Source of the DNA: Lautropia sp. SCN 69-89
GTDB taxonomy: Bacteria > Pseudomonadota > Gammaproteobacteria > Burkholderiales > Burkholderiaceae_E
Length of the DNA: 64,000 nucleotides
Reading direction: 5' to 3'
Assembly (NCBI GenBank): GCA_001724855.1
Contig: MEED01000015.1
Coordinates: forward strand, 1-64,000
The position numbers and the translations under genes are program-made. Below the pieces are notes generated by a model. The model did not search any database, was not told the DNA's origin, and saw nothing but the letters and a program-made list of their open reading frames with translations. Positions 11,677-22,582 of the stretch are shown in pieces. The stretch's first letter is position 1, and the number at the start of each line of letters is the position of its first letter.

Positions 11677-13548
11677 TCAGATCCCGACCTGCGTGCCCAG
11701 TTCGACCACCCGGTCGGGCGGCAACTCGAAGTAATTCGCCACGCTGGTGCTGTTCTGCAGCATCCAGCCGAACAGCGAACGCCGCCACCCGAACAGCCCG
11801 CGCCTGCTCACCGAGATCAGCGTCGGCTTGCTGGTGAAGAACGAAGTCTCGCCGACCGGGCAGGCCACGCCCTTGCGCGCCGCCAGGCGCAGCACGCGAT
11901 CGACGTCGGGCTGCTCGCGATAGCCGAAGTGCGCCATGATCCGGACGATGCCGTTGGCGCCGCGCATCACCTCGATGCGCTCGTCGTCGGGCACGCGCGG
12001 GGCCTCGTCGAATTGCACCGTGAGGAACACGGTCTGCTCATGCACGATCTTGTTGTGCTTCAGGTTGTGCAGGAACGCACTCGGGCAGCCGCCGGACGCC
12101 GACGAGAAGAACACCGCGGCGCCGGGCACGCGCGGCACGTCGGCGATGTCCAGGCTCAGTCCGTCGCGCGTGGCGTTCGGCGCCGCTTCCTTGCGTGCAC
12201 GCATGATCTCGATGCCGCGCCGCCAGGTGGTCAGCACGGTGAACACGACCAGCGCCAGCGCCACCGGGAACCAGCCGCCGTGCAGCAGCTTGGCGGCGTT
12301 GGCCGCGAAGAACGACGCCTCGAGCGCGGCGAACAGCAGGAACAGCGGCCACAGCCAGCGCAGCCGCGCGTCGACGGCCAGTGGCAGCACGAGCAGCATC
12401 ATCAGGCTGGTGATCAGCAGGTCGCCCGCGACCGCGATGCCGTAGGCCGAGGCCAGCGCCCCGGAGCTGCGAAAGCCCAGCACCAGGCCGAGCACCAGCG
12501 CCAGCAGCAGCCAGTTCACCACCGGGATGTAGATCTGCCCCTGGGCGACGTCGGAGGTGTGCAGCACACGCAGGCGCGGCAGGAAGTTCAGGCGCGACGC
12601 CTGCTGCGTCGCCGAGAACGCCCCCGAGATCGTCGCCTGCGAAGCAATCACCGTGGCCGCGGTGGCCAGCACGATCAGCGGCAGCAGCAGCGGCTCGGGG
12701 GCGAGCATGTAGAACGGGTTGCGTGCCGCCTCGGAGTCGCGCAGCACCAGGGCACCCTGGCCGAAGTAGTTGAGCGTGAGCGACGGCAGCACCAGCGCGA
12801 ACCACGCCATCTGGACCGGGCGACGCCCGAAATGGCCCATGTCGGCATACAGCGCCTCGGCGCCGGTCATGCACAGGAAGACCGCGCTCGCGGCCAGGAA
12901 GGCCAGCGTCGGCTGCTCGACGATCAGCTTCAGCGCGTAGCGCGGATCGAGTGCCTGCAGCACCGCCGGGTTCTGGGCGATGCTCGCGACGCCCAGCCCG
13001 GCGATCGCGACGAACCAGCCCAGCATGATCGGCCCGAAGAAGGCTCCGACCGCCGCGGTGCCGCGGCGCTGGATGAGGAAGATCCCGAGGATGATGCCCA
13101 GTGCGATCGGCACCACCAGCACGTCCAGTGCCGGTGCGAGAACGACGAGCCCCTCGACTGCCGAGAGCACCGAAATCGCCGGCGTGATGACCGCGTCGCC
13201 GTAGAAGAGCGACACCGCGAAGGCGCCGAGGATCGTGACGAGCCACAGCAGTCGCGGGCGCTCGCGCACCTGCTGCGCGCAATACGACAGCAGCGCGAGC
13301 ACCCCGCCGTCGCCGCGGTTGTCGAAGCGCAGCATGATCGACACGTACTTCAGCGAGACGATGATCGTCACCGCCCAGAAGATCATCGACAGCACCGCGT
13401 AGACGTTGGCCGCGGTGAGCGGCAGCGCGTGCGTGCCGCTGAAGGCCTCCTTGAACGCATACAGGGGGCTCGTGCCGATGTCGCCATAGACGACGCCGAG
13501 CGCGGCGAGCGTCACCGCGGGCAGGCCGGAGCGCGAGCTTTCGGACAT
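11677..13548 (-). CDS. kup: KUP-family potassium uptake protein
   Basis: Potassium/proton symporter of the inner membrane, 623 aa, the usual size. The N-terminal signature LAALGVVYGDIGTSPLYAFKEAF is diagnostic of KUP/HAK/KT. About twelve membrane segments follow, including GDAVITPAISVLSAVEGL and GAEALYADMGHFGRRPVQMAW. The hydrophilic C-terminal domain (about residues 460-623) ends with FFTSKPTLISVSRRGLFGWRR and LPPDRVVELGTQVGI. It is convergent with the PLP-enzyme gene and divergent from the SMR-type transporter gene, with only 33 bp between the two starts. Confidence 0.95.
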   Translation of the reverse strand: MSESSRSGLPAVTLAALGVVYGDIGTSPLYAFKEAFSGTHALPLTAANVYAVLSMIFWAVTIIVSLKYVSIMLRFDNRGDGGVLALLSYCAQQVRERPRLLWLVTILGAFAVSLFYGDAVITPAISVLSAVEGLVVLAPALDVLVVPIALGIILGIFLIQRRGTAAVGAFFGPIMLGWFVAIAGLGVASIAQNPAVLQALDPRYALKLIVEQPTLAFLAASAVFLCMTGAEALYADMGHFGRRPVQMAWFALVLPSLTLNYFGQGALVLRDSEAARNPFYMLAPEPLLLPLIVLATAATVIASQATISGAFSATQQASRLNFLPRLRVLHTSDVAQGQIYIPVVNWLLLALVLGLVLGFRSSGALASAYGIAVAGDLLITSLMMLLVLPLAVDARLRWLWPLFLLFAALEASFFAANAAKLLHGGWFPVALALVVFTVLTTWRRGIEIMRARKEAAPNATRDGLSLDIADVPRVPGAAVFFSSASGGCPSAFLHNLKHNKIVHEQTVFLTVQFDEAPRVPDDERIEVMRGANGIVRIMAHFGYREQPDVDRVLRLAARKGVACPVGETSFFTSKPTLISVSRRGLFGWRRSLFGWMLQNSTSVANYFELPPDRVVELGTQVGI

Positions 13549-13581
13549 GGCGGCGCAGTTTAGCAGCTAAGATGTGCGCCG

Positions 13582-13959
13582 ATGAACCCGCTCAGTCTCG
13601 CGCTCGTGCTCACCGGCGTCGTGCTCAACGCGGTGGCGCAGACGCTGCTCAAGCATGGCACCAACCGGCTGGGTCCGGTGGAGTTCTCGCTGTCGCAGGC
13701 GCTGCCGCTCGGTTTTCGCATCCTGAGCGACTGGCCGTTCCTGCTCGGCCTGGCCTGCTACGGCGTGAGCCTGGTCGTCTGGATCGCGGCGCTCACGCGC
13801 GTGCCGGTTACGGTCGCCTACCCGATGCTGTCGATCGGCTACATCATCAACGCGCTGATCGCCCGCTACTGGCTCGGCGAAACGATGGGGCTCGGCGGGT
13901 GGCTGGGCATCGGATTCATCGTGCTCGGCGTGACGCTGATCGCGCGCCAGGGCGCCTGA
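13582..13959 (+). CDS. Small DMT/SMR-type transporter (EmrE/ArnE-like)
   Basis: 125 aa with four predicted transmembrane helices, the size and layout of small multidrug resistance proteins and the ArnE/ArnF flippase subunits in the drug/metabolite transporter superfamily. Helix 1 carries LNAVAQTLLKHG. Helix 3 has VPVTVAYPMLSIGYIINALIA and helix 4 begins WLGETMGLGGWLGIGFIVLGV; this VTVAYP...GE pattern is typical of EamA/SMR half-size proteins. The membrane Glu of EmrE helix 1 is not evident, so drug efflux is doubtful. A possible -10 (TAAGAT, 13567-13572) precedes the ATG. Confidence 0.75.
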   Translation: MNPLSLALVLTGVVLNAVAQTLLKHGTNRLGPVEFSLSQALPLGFRILSDWPFLLGLACYGVSLVVWIAALTRVPVTVAYPMLSIGYIINALIARYWLGETMGLGGWLGIGFIVLGVTLIARQGA

Positions 13960-13966
13960 GTTCGAC

Positions 13967-14057
13967 TGGCGGAGGGAGGGGGATTCGAACCCCCGAGGGG
14001 CTGTTGACCCCTACACGCTTTCCAGGCGTGCGACTTAAACCACTCATCCATCCCTCC
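13967..14057 (-). tRNA. tRNA-Ser (GGA)
   Basis: Complete class II tRNA on the minus strand including an encoded CCA (13969-13967). The acceptor stem GGAGGGA/TCCCTCC, anticodon stem-loop CACGC-CTGGAAA-GCGTG with anticodon GGA (reads UCC), a long serine variable arm, and a T-arm with GGTTCGAATCC are all visible. A TATACT -10-like element lies just upstream (14073-14068). Confidence 0.97.
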
Positions 14058-14115
14058 GAGGGCGCGCAGTATACCGCACCGGCGCACGCGGCGCGTCGCA
14101 CAAGATCCTGATAAC

Positions 14116-14149
14116 AAAAGAAAAAGGGGGCGATCCGAAGATCGCCCCC
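14116..14149 (-). terminator. Rho-independent terminator of the acetate transport operon
   Basis: A perfect 10-bp stem (GGGGGCGATC at 14126-14135 with its complement at 14140-14149) and a four-base loop are followed, on the minus strand, by a T-rich tract (complement of 14116-14125). It lies about 80 bp after the symporter stop at 14229. Confidence 0.9.
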
Positions 14150-14228
14150 GATGGGCCGCGGCCAGGCAGGCCGGGGCTTGGCGGGAGGGCCGAAGCGCCG
14201 TGGGCGCCGCGGCCGCCGCGCGCGGCGC

Positions 14229-16298
14229 TCAGGCCGCCTTCAGGTTCGGATAGCGCACGCTCTCCACGAGCTCCTGCGTGGTGCGGTCGGGCATCGGGGT
14301 GATCAGCGACACGACGATCATCACGAGGAAGCCCAGCGGCACGCCGAACATGCCGGCCGAGATCGGCTGGATGTCCCACCACAGGTTCGTGATCGGCACC
14401 GGGCGCGGGATGCCGTAGAACATCTCGCGCAGCCAGGGCTGGTTCAGCGTCATGTAGTAGAACGTGATGCCGATACCCGCGATCATGCCCAGCGTCGCGG
14501 CGATGCCGGTGGCGCGCTTCCAGAAGATGCCGAGCACCAGCGCCGGGAAGAACCCGGCCGCGGCAAACGAGAAGGCCGCCGACACCAGGAACAGGATGTC
14601 GGCAGGCTTCTGCGCTGCAGTGAGTGCCGCCAGGACGGCGACCACCAGCAGCAGCATCTTCGAGAGCAGCACGCGGCGCTGCGTCGACACGGTCGGGTCG
14701 ATCATCTTGTAGTAGAGATCGTGCGACAGCGCGTTGGCGATCGTGAGCAGCAGGCCGTCGGCGGTCGACAGCGCGGCCGCGAGGCCGCCCGCGGCAACGA
14801 GGCCCGAGATCACGTAGGGCAGGCCCGCGATTTCCGGCGTGGCCAGCACGACGATGTCACCGCCGATCGCGATCTCGGCAGCCTGCACGATGCCGTCGCC
14901 GTTGACGTCAGTGATCGACAACAACCCCGGATCGACCGCCGCCCACGACTGCACCCACGCCGGCAGGCTCGCGAACGGCAGGCCCACCACGTCGTGATAC
15001 ATGTCGTACTTCACCAGTACCGCAAGCGCCGGCGCCGTCAGGTAAAGCAGCAGGATGAAGAACAGCGACCATCCCACCGATACCCGGGCCTCACGCACCG
15101 ACGGCGTGGTGTAGTAGCGCATCAGGATGTGCGGCAGCGAGGCCGTGCCGATCATCAGGCAGAACACCAGCGCGAGGAAGTTCTTGCGCGAGACATCACG
15201 CGCGGCGTCGTCCTTGCCCGGGTAGGGTTCCGCATGCCGCAGCAGCGGTCCACCGCGGGCCGCCAGCGCCCGCTCCTTCGCCCATGCGGTGCGTGCATCC
15301 TCGACCGTCTTCGGATATTTGGCGAGGTCGTCCTGCGCCTTCTTCAGCGCAGCAGCGTCGCCCGACGCCGTCGCGTCGGCCACCGCCTTCTCGAGCGCTG
15401 CCTTGCCGGCGGTGAACGATCCCTGCAGGTCCTTCAGCTTCTCGACGGCAACCGCCGCACGTTCGTTGAAGATCTTCTTGACTTCGATCTCCTTCGGATC
15501 GGCAATCAGCTTCTCTTCCTGCGCGGTGACTTGCTGCAGTTGCTGGCCGTAGACCAGCTGCGGGATCGGGAAGCCGGTCTGCTGCACCGACAGCCACACC
15601 ACCGGGATCAGGTAGGCCACGATCAGGATGATGTACTGCGCCACCTGCGTCCAGGTGACCGCGCGCATGCCCCCGAGGAACGAGCAGACCAGGATGCCGG
15701 CCAGCCCGAGGAACACGCCGATCTCGAACGCCACGCCGGTCAGGCGCGTGGTGATGATGCCCACGCCGTAGATCTGCGCCACCACGTAGGTGAACGAGCA
15801 CAGGATCGCGATCACGATGCCGATGAAGCGCGGGATGTTGCCGCCGTAGCGCGCGCCCAGGAAATCGGGAATCGTGAACTGCCCGAACTTGCGCAGGTAC
15901 GGGGCGAGGAACATCGCGGTCAGCACGTAACCGCCGGTCCAGCCCATCGCGAACGCCAGGCCGTTGTAGCCGGCCAGGTAGAACGTGCCCGCGAGGCCGA
16001 GGAACGAGGCGGCCGACATCCAGTCGGCACCCACCGCCATGCCGTTGAACAGCGCCGGCACCCTGCGACCCGCCACGTAATACTCGGCGGCCTCGTTGGT
16101 GCGGCTGATGATGCCGATGCCGGCGTACAGCAGGATCGTGGCCATCAGGAACACGTAGCCGATCGTCTGCCGCGGCAACCCCATCTGCTCGAGGATCGCC
16201 AGCACGACCACGAAGGCGATGAAGCCGCCGGTGTAGAAGGCGTAGACCTTCTTCAGCTGCTGCGTGAAGGACTTCTGCGACTGTGTTGCGGTGCTCAT
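14229..16298 (-). CDS. Sodium:solute symporter, VC_2705-type (acetate permease-like)
   Basis: 689-aa SSS-family transporter, likely importing acetate or another small monocarboxylate with Na+. About thirteen membrane segments are visible, with SSS signatures GMAVGADWMSAASFLGLAGTFY and AAGGLAAALSTADGLLLTIANALSHD. Two soluble insertions stand out. One of about 100 residues (roughly 245-345) is rich in Lys, Glu and Ala and probably helical/coiled-coil. The second carries a canonical EF-hand loop, DVNGDGIVQAAE, with Asp1, Asn3, Asp5, Gly6, Ile8 and Glu12. The start overlaps the stop of the small-subunit gene (ATGA 16298-16295). Acs, encoded upstream on the same strand, supports acetate as substrate. 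Confidence 0.88.
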   Translation of the reverse strand: MSTATQSQKSFTQQLKKVYAFYTGGFIAFVVVLAILEQMGLPRQTIGYVFLMATILLYAGIGIISRTNEAAEYYVAGRRVPALFNGMAVGADWMSAASFLGLAGTFYLAGYNGLAFAMGWTGGYVLTAMFLAPYLRKFGQFTIPDFLGARYGGNIPRFIGIVIAILCSFTYVVAQIYGVGIITTRLTGVAFEIGVFLGLAGILVCSFLGGMRAVTWTQVAQYIILIVAYLIPVVWLSVQQTGFPIPQLVYGQQLQQVTAQEEKLIADPKEIEVKKIFNERAAVAVEKLKDLQGSFTAGKAALEKAVADATASGDAAALKKAQDDLAKYPKTVEDARTAWAKERALAARGGPLLRHAEPYPGKDDAARDVSRKNFLALVFCLMIGTASLPHILMRYYTTPSVREARVSVGWSLFFILLLYLTAPALAVLVKYDMYHDVVGLPFASLPAWVQSWAAVDPGLLSITDVNGDGIVQAAEIAIGGDIVVLATPEIAGLPYVISGLVAAGGLAAALSTADGLLLTIANALSHDLYYKMIDPTVSTQRRVLLSKMLLLVVAVLAALTAAQKPADILFLVSAAFSFAAAGFFPALVLGIFWKRATGIAATLGMIAGIGITFYYMTLNQPWLREMFYGIPRPVPITNLWWDIQPISAGMFGVPLGFLVMIVVSLITPMPDRTTQELVESVRYPNLKAA

Positions 16299-16558
16299 TC
16301 GAGATCTCCTTCCGCCACGCCGAACTCTTCGTCGAGCCTGTTCATGTAGCGCGCGTAGTAGACGATCAGCAGCAGGTAGATGACGAGCGCCCCCTGCGCA
16401 GCCATCCAGAACGAGAACGGCCAGCCGAAGAAATTGAAGGTCAGCGATCGTGCGAAATACGCGACGACGAAAGTGACGACGAACCAGATCGCGAGCAGTA
16501 TCGACGCGATGCGCAGGTTTCGCCGCCAGTACTCATGGTGCTTGGCGGTCAGTTGCAT
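16295..16558 (-). CDS. DUF4212 small membrane subunit of the symporter
   Basis: 87 aa, DUF4212-type sodium/substrate symporter small subunit. It has a short basic N-terminus (MQLTAKHHEYWRRNLRI), two transmembrane helices (about 17-38 and 48-70), the conserved FFGWPFSFWMAAQGALVIYLLLIVYYARYMNRLD between and within them, and an acidic tail. The ATG at 16558 is preceded by GGAGGGG. The stop overlaps the symporter start by four bases, so the two are translated together. The role is presumed assembly or regulation of the transporter. Confidence 0.9.
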   Translation of the reverse strand: MQLTAKHHEYWRRNLRIASILLAIWFVVTFVVAYFARSLTFNFFGWPFSFWMAAQGALVIYLLLIVYYARYMNRLDEEFGVAEGDLE

Positions 16559-16632
16559 GGCCCCTCCAGTCGGGTTGTCTTCCTCATTGGTCCACTCCTC
16601 TCCCTCTCCTCGTCGGGTGCTCGTCACCCGTG

Positions 16633-17262
16633 TCAAGAACCTTTGCGGGCCGCGCGCGCGCCCGGCCGGAACGGATCCTCGATGTCGGCGTCCACGCCGG
16701 TTTCGCGCTCGAGCTGAAGCGCCACCTTCGGCTCGAACTTCGAGAGCCGGCGGATCGTGGCCACGACGCGCTCGGTGTCGCCGAGCCGGTGCCAGGCGTG
16801 CGCGAGCTGGTAGTAGCCGTACGGCGACATCGGCTGCAGCTCGATCACCTTCTTCAGCGCCGTGACCGCGTCTTCCACGCGGCCGAGCTTGACCAGCGAC
16901 AGCCCCTTGCCGTACCAGGCGCGGTCGAGCTTCGGATCGAGCGCGATCGCGCTGTCGAACGCTTCGCACGCAGCCTCGTGCTCGCCCAACTCCTGCCGCA
17001 GGAAGCCGAGGTTGAACCAGGCGTGTGCGACGCCGGGGTCGACCTGCACCGAATGTTCGAGCACCGCGATCGCGCCGCGCTTGTCGCCCTGCGCCGCCCG
17101 CCGGTTGGCGATCGCCACCAGCGTGCCGGTGTCGCGCGGGCGCAGCGCGCGCACGCGCTCCCAGTATTCGAGCTCGAGCTCGCTGCGCTTGAACAGCCCC
17201 GCCCAGAGGGCCATCTGGCGGTAGTACCAGACGTTGAGGAAGTTGAGTGCGGTAGCGCCCAT
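16633..17262 (-). CDS. Tetratricopeptide-repeat protein
   Basis: 209 aa with four to five TPR units (about residues 38-175). Recognisable motifs are AWFNLGFLRQELGEHEAACEAFDSAIALDP, AWYGKGLSLVKLGRVEDAVTALKKVIELQP and YGYYQLAHAWHRLGD. The N-terminus GATALNFLNVWYYRQMALWAGLF is weakly hydrophobic and may associate with the membrane. It lies five bases after the YggT-like gene and upstream of the symporter pair, in the same strand train as acs. Probably a protein-interaction scaffold; partner unknown. Confidence 0.8.
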   Translation of the reverse strand: MGATALNFLNVWYYRQMALWAGLFKRSELELEYWERVRALRPRDTGTLVAIANRRAAQGDKRGAIAVLEHSVQVDPGVAHAWFNLGFLRQELGEHEAACEAFDSAIALDPKLDRAWYGKGLSLVKLGRVEDAVTALKKVIELQPMSPYGYYQLAHAWHRLGDTERVVATIRRLSKFEPKVALQLERETGVDADIEDPFRPGARAARKGS

Positions 17263-17266
17263 CGGT

Positions 17267-17548
17267 TCAGCTCACCGGCATCTGGAGCCTGAGCTTGGCC
17301 ACCGTCAGGGCCACCCAGATCCAGAACAACAGGATGAACGCGAGCGCCGGAACGTGGCGGTCGACGACGAAGCGCGGCGCGACGAGCCGCACGAGCCGGG
17401 TGACCGGAGAGGTGAGGAAGCGCAACAGCCGATAGACCGGATTGGACTCGTGCCGGCCGAAGCTCATCAGGAAGACGAGGGCCTGTCCGAGCAGCAGCAG
17501 GCCGACGAATTCGACCAGCCCCTTGAGAAGGATCACGACATCCAGCAC
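17267..17548 (-). CDS. YggT-like integral membrane protein
   Basis: 93 aa with two predicted transmembrane helices (about 3-30 and 68-88) separated by a basic amphipathic stretch, NPVYRLLRFLTSPVTRLVRLVAPRFV, which resembles the YggT family. The family is usually linked to membrane or osmotic stress functions, but no mechanism can be read here. It is followed after four bases by the TPR gene and preceded by acs with an 84-bp gap holding a stem-loop. Confidence 0.65.
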   Translation of the reverse strand: MLDVVILLKGLVEFVGLLLLGQALVFLMSFGRHESNPVYRLLRFLTSPVTRLVRLVAPRFVVDRHVPALAFILLFWIWVALTVAKLRLQMPVS

Positions 17549-17566
17549 GCTACGCGTCTCCTCGTG

Positions 17567-17591
17567 GCGGGCGGATCCATCGTCCGCCCGC
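17567..17591. other. Intergenic stem-loop between acs and the YggT-like gene
   Basis: GCGGGCGGA (17567-17575) is the exact complement of 17583-17591 with a seven-base loop. There is no T tract on either strand, so it is more likely an mRNA processing or stability element, or a weak attenuator, than an intrinsic terminator. Confidence 0.5.
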
Positions 17592-17632
17592 TCCTGATGC
17601 GGACCGCCTGGAGGCGGCCCGGTCTGCCTACC

Positions 17633-19618
<1,986 letters not shown>

Positions 19619-19834
19619 CGCTCACCCTCCTGTTCGCACTTCCTGCCTTTGTCGACTGCGGGCACATTACGAGCGATGCCTTACGACTCGCTTACATCGG
19701 CCGCTTCCGGCCGAACCCCCGTGCGCCGCCCCCTGCGCTTGATGCGCCGCAATAGGATAGTCCCGATGCGGGCCGCGAACGCGCCATATCCACGTTCCGC
19801 TAGAATCGACGCCCGGTTCCAGCAAGGACACGCC

Positions 19835-21358
19835 ATGGCCATCATCAGGCAGGACGATCTGATCGAATCGGTGGCTGCTGCACTGCAGTTCATCAGCTAC
19901 TACCATCCGCGCGACTACATCGAGCACCTGGCGCGGGCCTACCAGGGCGAACAGAGCCCGGCCGCGAAGGACGCGATCGCCCAGATCCTGACCAACTCGC
20001 GGATGTGCGCGGAAGGGCACCGCCCGCTTTGCCAGGACACCGGCATCGTCAACGTGTTCCTGAAGGTCGGCATGGGGGTGCGCTTCGAGGGCTTCGGCGG
20101 CTCGCTGGCCGACGCGATCGACGAGGGCGTGCGCCGCGGCTACCTCGACCCGTCGAACACGCTGCGCGCCTCGGTGGTCGCCGACCCGCAGTTCGAGCGC
20201 AAGAACACCCGCGACAACACCCCGGCGGTGGTCAACGTCGAACTGGTGCCGGGCGAGACGGTCGAAGTGACGGTGGCGGCCAAGGGTGGCGGTTCGGAGA
20301 ACAAGTCGAAACTGGCGATGCTCAACCCGTCGGACTCGGTCGTCGACTGGGTCCTGAAGACCGTTCCGACGATGGGCGCCGGCTGGTGTCCGCCGGGCAT
20401 GCTCGGCATCGGCATCGGCGGCACCGCCGAGAAGGCGATGCTGCTGGCCAAGGAATCGCTGATGGAGCCGCTCGACATGTTCGACCTGCTCGCACGCGGA
20501 CCGTCGAACAGGCTCGAGGAGTTGCGCATCGAGCTGTACGAGAAGGTCAACGCGCTGGGCATCGGCGCGCAGGGGCTCGGCGGCCTGAGCACGGTGCTCG
20601 ACGTGAAGATCGCGATGTACCCGACGCACGCGGCCTCGAAGCCGGTCGCGATGATCCCGAACTGCGCCGCCACCCGCCACGCGCACTTCGTGCTCGACGG
20701 CTCGGGGCCCGCGTTCTGCGAACCCCCGCCGCTGTCGGCCTGGCCCGACGTGCACTGGATGCCGAACGTGCGCACCTCGAAGCGGGTGAACCTGGATACG
20801 CTGACGCGCGAGGAAGTGGCCTCCTGGAACCCGGGTCAGACGCTGCTGCTGTCGGGCCGGATGCTCACCGGCCGCGACGCGGCCCACAAGCGCATCCAGG
20901 ACATGCTGGCGCGCGGCGAGAAGTTGCCGGTGGACTTCGCCGGCCGCGTGATCTACTACGTCGGGCCGGTCGATCCGGTGCGCGACGAGGTCGTCGGCCC
21001 GGCGGGGCCGACCACCTCGACGCGGATGGACAAGTTCACCGACATGATGCTGTCGCAGACCGGGCTGCTGGCGATGATCGGCAAGGCCGAGCGGGGCCCG
21101 GCGGCGATCGACGCGATCCGCCGGCACAAGGCCGCCTACCTGATGGCGGTGGGCGGCGCGGCCTACCTGGTCTCGAAGTCGATCCGCAAGGCCCGCGTGG
21201 CGGGCTTCGCTGACCTGGGCATGGAAGCGATCTACGAATTCGAGGTGCAGGACATGCCTGTGACGGTGGCGGTCGACGCGACCGGCACCTCGGTGCACCG
21301 GACAGGCCCGCGCGAATGGCAGGCGCGCATCGGCAAGATCCCGGTCAGTGCCGAATGA
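19835..21358 (+). CDS. Fumarate hydratase, class I (iron-sulfur)
   Basis: TCA-cycle enzyme interconverting fumarate and malate, 507 aa, the single-chain class I type with N-terminal [4Fe-4S] domain and C-terminal domain. Conserved features include TNSRMCAEGHRPLCQDTGIVNVFLKVG (cluster Cys), AKGGGSENKSKLAML, a GIGIGGTAEKA turn, IPNCAATRHAHFVLDGSG and, near the C-terminus, GPTTSTRMDKFTDMMLSQTGLLAMIGKAERG. A TAGAAT -10-like hexamer lies at 19801-19806, 28 bases before the ATG. The stop overlaps the coaX start (ATGA). Confidence 0.95.
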   Translation: MAIIRQDDLIESVAAALQFISYYHPRDYIEHLARAYQGEQSPAAKDAIAQILTNSRMCAEGHRPLCQDTGIVNVFLKVGMGVRFEGFGGSLADAIDEGVRRGYLDPSNTLRASVVADPQFERKNTRDNTPAVVNVELVPGETVEVTVAAKGGGSENKSKLAMLNPSDSVVDWVLKTVPTMGAGWCPPGMLGIGIGGTAEKAMLLAKESLMEPLDMFDLLARGPSNRLEELRIELYEKVNALGIGAQGLGGLSTVLDVKIAMYPTHAASKPVAMIPNCAATRHAHFVLDGSGPAFCEPPPLSAWPDVHWMPNVRTSKRVNLDTLTREEVASWNPGQTLLLSGRMLTGRDAAHKRIQDMLARGEKLPVDFAGRVIYYVGPVDPVRDEVVGPAGPTTSTRMDKFTDMMLSQTGLLAMIGKAERGPAAIDAIRRHKAAYLMAVGGAAYLVSKSIRKARVAGFADLGMEAIYEFEVQDMPVTVAVDATGTSVHRTGPREWQARIGKIPVSAE

Positions 21359-22125
21359 GCTACCTGCTGATCGACATCGGCAACACGTTCCTCAAGTGGG
21401 GAACGTACTCTCCGCCGTCGTCCGCCGGCCGCTCGCTCGCGCAGGACAAGCAGCTCGCGTTCGGCCGCGTGCTGCTCGAGGAAGTCTCGATGGTGACCAA
21501 GGAGTGGCGCCGGCAGCCGACTCCGGGCGCCATCGTGATCTCCAACGTCGCCGGCACCGGCGTCGTCAACCCGACGCTGCGCTCGCTCGAGATCTGGCCG
21601 GACGCGCCCGAGCCGCACTGGATCACCTCGCGCCCCGAGCAGTGCGGCGTGAAGAACGGCTACCTGAACCCGGCCGCGCTCGGCTGCGACCGCTGGGCGG
21701 CGATGATCGGCGCGCGCGCGCTGGTGGGCGAGCGCCCGGCGCTGGTGGTGGTGTGCGGCACCGCGACCACGATGGACCTGCTCACCGGCGACGGCCAGTT
21801 CCTGGGCGGCGGCATCATGCCGGGGCTGGGGTTGATGGTGCGCGCGCTGCACCAGAACACGGCCACCCTGCCGGACGCGCAGGGCGAGTATGTCGACTAC
21901 CCGCGCCAGACGGTGGATGCGATCGCCTCGGGCTGCGCGCATGCGCAGGCCGGCGCGGTCGAGCGGCTCTATTTCCTTCACAAGCGCAACCATCCCGACC
22001 TGCGCTGCATCCTGTCGGGGGGCGCGGCGCGCACGCTCGGCCCGCGCCTGACCATCGAGTTCACCTACCACGAGAACCTGGTGCTCGAGGGTCTGTACCA
22101 GATCGCGGCCTCGCTCGGCCAGTAG
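21355..22125 (+). CDS. coaX: Type III pantothenate kinase
   Basis: First step of coenzyme A synthesis, phosphorylating pantothenate. 256 aa of the acetate/sugar kinase/Hsp70 fold. The N-terminal phosphate-1 motif is LLIDIGNTFLKWG. Middle motifs are NPAALGCDRWAAMIGAR and VVVCGTATTMDLL with the catalytic-region Asp, followed by GGGIMPGLGLMVRALHQNTATLP. It is coupled to the fumarase gene by a four-base overlap rather than to birA, the common partner in relatives. Confidence 0.92.
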   Translation: MSYLLIDIGNTFLKWGTYSPPSSAGRSLAQDKQLAFGRVLLEEVSMVTKEWRRQPTPGAIVISNVAGTGVVNPTLRSLEIWPDAPEPHWITSRPEQCGVKNGYLNPAALGCDRWAAMIGARALVGERPALVVVCGTATTMDLLTGDGQFLGGGIMPGLGLMVRALHQNTATLPDAQGEYVDYPRQTVDAIASGCAHAQAGAVERLYFLHKRNHPDLRCILSGGAARTLGPRLTIEFTYHENLVLEGLYQIAASLGQ

Positions 22126-22149
22126 GGCCTGCCGAAGTTGGAGGCCGGC

Positions 22150-22563
22150 TCAGCCGGTCGTCAGCGCGGCAATGCCGGCCCGGGCGATCTGCGCGTCGTC
22201 CGAAGATTTCACGCCGGAGACGCCCACCGCGCCGACGCAGTGCCCGTCCACGATGATCGGCACGCCGCCCTCGAGCATGCCTTCGAGCGCCGGCGCCGAC
22301 AGGAACGCGGTGCGGCCGCCGTTGATCATCTCCTCGTAGACGCGCGACTCGCGCCGCCCGAGCGCGGCGGTGCGCGCCTTCGCCTCGCAGATCTGCGCCG
22401 AGATCGGCGCCGCGCCGTCGAGTCGTTGAAGCCACAACAGGTGGCCGCCGTCGTCGACGATCGCGATCGACACCGCCCAGTGGTTGCGCAGCGCCTCGGC
22501 CTCGGCCGCCGCCGCGATCGACCTGGCATCGTCCACGCCGAGCATGGGCCTGGAGTTCATCAC
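22150..22563 (-). CDS. GlcG/HbpS family protein
   Basis: 137 aa, the DUF336 family (GlcG, HbpS-like). Signatures are VSIAIVDDGGHLLWLQRLDGA, KARTAALGRRES and GGVPIIVDGHCVGAVGVSGVKSSDDAQIARAGIAAL. HbpS binds haem and links to redox sensing in actinobacteria; GlcG sits in glycolate operons; neither role can be assigned here. It is convergent with coaX (24-bp gap) and follows the YdcF-like gene on the same strand after 19 bp. Confidence 0.85.
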   Translation of the reverse strand: MMNSRPMLGVDDARSIAAAAEAEALRNHWAVSIAIVDDGGHLLWLQRLDGAAPISAQICEAKARTAALGRRESRVYEEMINGGRTAFLSAPALEGMLEGGVPIIVDGHCVGAVGVSGVKSSDDAQIARAGIAALTTG

Positions 22564-22582
22564 ATCTCCGGAAGAAAAAGGG

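Noticed and set aside
13866-14117. Small minus-strand frames over tRNA-Ser
   Set aside because: They translate the tRNA-Ser gene itself and are not protein-coding.
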